A stretch of 64,000 bases of DNA from Neoarius graeffei. Lineage: Eukaryota; Chordata; Actinopteri; Siluriformes; Ariidae. The position numbers and the translations under genes are program-made. The notes under the pieces are model-generated. The model had not been told where the DNA came from. It searched no databases and saw only the letters and a program-made list of their open reading frames with translations. The DNA is taken from NCBI RefSeq assembly GCF_027579695.1, contig NC_083583.1, forward strand, positions 26,671,599 through 26,735,598, read 5' to 3'. The first letter of the stretch is position 1. Every line of letters starts with the position of its first letter. This document shows, piece by piece, positions 62,936-64,000 of this stretch.

Positions 62936-64000
62936 TACAACCCAGATTCCAAAAAAGTTGGGACAAAGTACAAATTGTAAATAAAAACGGAATGCAATGA
63001 TGTGGAAGTTTCAAAATTCCATATTTTATTCAGAATAGAACATACATGACATATCAAATGTTTAAACTGAGAAAATGTATCATTTAAAGAGAAAAATTAG
63101 GTGATTTTTAAATTTCATGACAACACCACATCTCAAAAAAGTTGGGACAAGGCCATGTTTCCCACTGTGAGACATCCCCTTTTCTCTTTACAACAGTCTG
63201 TAAATGTTTGGGGACTGAGGAGACAAGTTGCTCAAGTTTAGGGATAGGAATGTTAACCCATTCTTGTCTAATGTAGGATTCTAGTTGCTCAACTGTCTTA
63301 GGTCTTTTTTGTCGTATCTTCCGTTTTATGATGCGCCAAATGTTTTCTGTGGGTGAAAGATCCGGACCGCAGGCTGGCCAGTTCAGTACCCGGACCCTTC
63401 TTCTACGCAGCCATGATGCTGTAATTGATGCAGTATGTGGTTTGGCATTGTCGTGTTGGCAAATGCAAGGTCTTCCCTGAAAGAGACGTCGTCTGGATGG
63501 GAGCATATGTTGCTCTAGAACCTGGATATACCTTTCAGCATTGATGGTGTCTTTCCAGATGTGTAAGCTGCCCATGCCACACGCACTAATGCAACCCCAT
63601 ACCATCAGAGATGCAGGCTTCTGAACTGAGCGCTGATAACAACTTGGGTCGTCCTTCTCCTCTTTAGTCCGAATGACACGGCGTCCCTGATTTCCATAAA
63701 GAACTTCAAATTTTGATTCTCCTGACCACAGAACAGTTTTCCACTTTGCCACAGTCCATTTTAAATGAGCCTTGGCCCAGAGAAGACGTCTGCGCTTCTG
63801 GATCGTGTTTAGATACGGCTTCTTCTTTGAACTATAGAGTTTTAGCTGGCAACGGCGGATGGCACGGCGAATTGTGTTCACAGATAATGTTCTCTGGAAA
63901 TATTCCTGAGCCCATTTTGTGATTTCCAATACAGAAGCATGCCTGTATGTGATGCAGTGCCGTCTAAGGGCCCGAAGATCACGAGCACCCAGTATGGTTT
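62936..64000 (-). mobile_element. Tc1-like transposon, copy 3, runs off the right edge
   Basis: TIR CAACCCAGATTCCAAAAAAG at 62938 with TA before it; same family as copies 1 and 2. The other end lies outside the window. Confidence 0.9.
63108..64000 (-). CDS. Tc1-like transposase, partial at window edge, catalytically dead
   Basis: The frame is open from the edge to the stop at 63108 (nearly 300 codons): [83 protein letters not shown] and [13 protein letters not shown]. The second Asp and the Glu are 34 residues apart (DD34E), but the first catalytic Asp (WSDES in copies 1 and 2) is Gly here. So an uninterrupted frame survives without a working active site. The helix-turn-helix N-terminus is beyond the edge. 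Confidence 0.85.
   Translation of the reverse strand, partial: TILGARDLRALRRHCITYRHASVLEITKWAQEYFQRTLSVNTIRRAIRRCQLKLYSSKKKPYLNTIQKRRRLLWAKAHLKWTVAKWKTVLWSGESKFEVLYGNQGRRVIRTKEEKDDPSCYQRSVQKPASLMVWGCISACGMGSLHIWKDTINAERYIQVLEQHMLPSRRRLFQGRPCICQHDNAKPHTASITASWLRRRRVRVLNWPACGPDLSPTENIWRIIKRKIRQKRPKTVEQLESYIRQEWVNIPIPKLEQLVSSVPKHLQTVVKRKGDVSQWETWPCPNFFEMWCCHEI

Overview
The window is nuclear DNA of a ray-finned (teleost-type) fish. The evidence is three vertebrate host genes with canonical GT-AG introns embedded in a dense mixture of fish repeats: DANA/Mermaid-like V-SINEs, Tc1-like DD34E transposons, hAT and Harbinger-type MITEs, LINE fragments and (TA)n/(CA)n microsatellites. I cannot name the species.

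The host genes all lie on the + strand in the order snrpa1 (U2 snRNP A', nine coding exons, 12809-34529), selenos (selenoprotein S, six coding exons, 38050-49409) and chsy1 (chondroitin sulfate synthase 1, exon 1 only, 57877-58202, running off the right edge). SNRPA1-SELENOS-CHSY1 is also the neighbourhood of human 15q26.3, so this is old conserved synteny. The snrpa1 reading frame joins cleanly across nine exons into 286 residues. The selenos frame gives 191 residues with an in-frame TGA (selenocysteine) as the penultimate codon, and a SECIS-like hairpin lies about 430 bases downstream. The chsy1 exon sits in a CpG-rich island and is followed directly by a 1.8-kb minisatellite with a 53-base unit.

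Layout: 1-12.6 kb is gene-free and made of repeats (a decayed Tc1 with a 91-base inverted repeat, V-SINEs, microsatellites, a Harbinger-type element with a Myb/SANT fragment, and a LINE fragment carrying the FADD motif). At 12.6-34.7 kb is snrpa1. Its intron 1 (9.9 kb) is almost entirely one small MITE blown apart by several generations of insertions. Its introns 2 and 4 carry two inverted copies of a roughly 1-kb composite element that bracket exons 3 and 4. At 37.8-50.5 kb is selenos, whose introns hold hAT elements, tandem V-SINEs and a Tc1 split by a hAT. At 50.5-57.3 kb is a gene-free interval with a decayed LINE, a solo LTR fossil, many V-SINEs and Tc1 remnants. From 57.4 kb to the end is chsy1 exon 1 and part of intron 1, closing with a Tc1 copy whose transposase frame is open but lacks a catalytic aspartate.

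The most unusual items are the composite element in snrpa1 introns 2 and 4 (a LINE endonuclease-like fragment fused tail to tail with an exon-like fragment of another gene that ends in a splice donor), a nearby TIR element holding a 144-codon exon-like ORF I do not recognise, and the nested insertion stacks, whose order can be read from target-site duplications. All functional statements about mobile elements are inference from sequence features; no searches were run.
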